Assembly: GCA_021804525.1 (NCBI GenBank)
Contig: JAJZHJ010000060.1
Span: forward strand, 1 to 7,380
DNA from: Bacteroidota bacterium
GTDB lineage: Bacteria > Bacteroidota > Bacteroidia > Bacteroidales > Paludibacteraceae
Direction: 5' to 3'
DNA: 7,380 bases
Below are positions 7,289-7,380 of this stretch, one piece after another (the stretch's first letter is position 1; the number at the start of each line of letters is the position of its first letter). The translations under genes and the position numbers were made by a program. The notes under the pieces were generated by a model. It was not told the DNA's origin. It worked only from the letters and a program-made list of their open reading frames with translations, and searched no databases.

Positions 7289-7380
7289 ATGTCAACACCA
7301 CTTGCAGAACGAATGCGGCCACACACGCTCGATGAATACGTCGGGCAACATCATTTGGTTAGCCCTGATGGGGTTATTCG
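7289..7380 (+). CDS. rarA: Replication-associated recombination protein RarA (MgsA), 5' part only
   Basis: Only the first 30 codons plus two bases lie inside the window. The start reads MSTPLAERMRPHTLDEYVGQ and continues HHLVSPDGVIR. The PLAERMRP-TLDE-VGQ-HL pattern is the hallmark N-terminus of RarA/MgsA/WRNIP1 AAA+ ATPases; RuvB and DNA polymerase III tau share only a looser RP-x-x-x-D-E/D-VGQ. RarA is a clamp-loader-like, DNA-dependent ATPase that acts at stalled replication forks with SSB. The Walker motifs fall beyond the right edge and cannot be checked. The ATG at 7289 is preferred over the next in-frame ATG at 7313, because the later one would remove the conserved PLAER. It lies 19 bp after the glucosaminidase gene on the same strand, so it is probably co-transcribed at least in part. 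Confidence 0.88.
   Translation, partial: MSTPLAERMRPHTLDEYVGQHHLVSPDGVI

Overview
The window looks like a chromosomal segment from a member of the Bacteroidota, most likely Bacteroidales. The evidence is AT-rich DNA, TAnnTTTG promoter boxes, no convincing Shine-Dalgarno sequences before the main genes, a Bacteroidota-style TamB protein, a DUF3256-type protein (a family I know only from this phylum), and a cyclophilin with the long helical insert common in this phylum. Genus cannot be fixed from the sequence. I see no insertion sequence, phage gene, tRNA, rRNA, CRISPR array or defence module; this reads as ordinary core genome.

Layout: positions 1-165 hold no supportable gene. A cyclophilin-type peptidyl-prolyl isomerase lies on the minus strand (166-909). 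A divergent intergenic region follows (910-1135). It contains a good Bacteroidota promoter for the rightward genes (TTTG-N19-TAAATTTG), a second TAAATTTG box sitting inside an imperfect inverted repeat, a 13-bp palindrome, three copies of TTGCTAA, and a weak leftward promoter candidate. On the plus strand come a 1483-residue TamB-family envelope protein (1136-5587), a secreted DUF3256-type protein of unknown function (5589-6239), a secreted glucosaminidase with two C-terminal LysM modules (6301-7269), and the first 30 codons of the AAA+ protein RarA (7289 to the right edge).

The four plus-strand genes are separated by 1, 61 and 19 bp and probably form one transcription unit. The first three all carry N-terminal export signals and concern the cell envelope: TamB in moving proteins or lipids to the outer membrane, the glucosaminidase in cutting peptidoglycan, and the DUF3256 protein between them with no known role. 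RarA is a cytoplasmic replication-fork factor and may also have its own promoter, because a perfect TAnnTTTG box ends five bases before its ATG. The most unusual material is the small-scale structure of the divergent intergenic region and the unknown DUF3256 gene. I did not find a clearly new multi-gene system.
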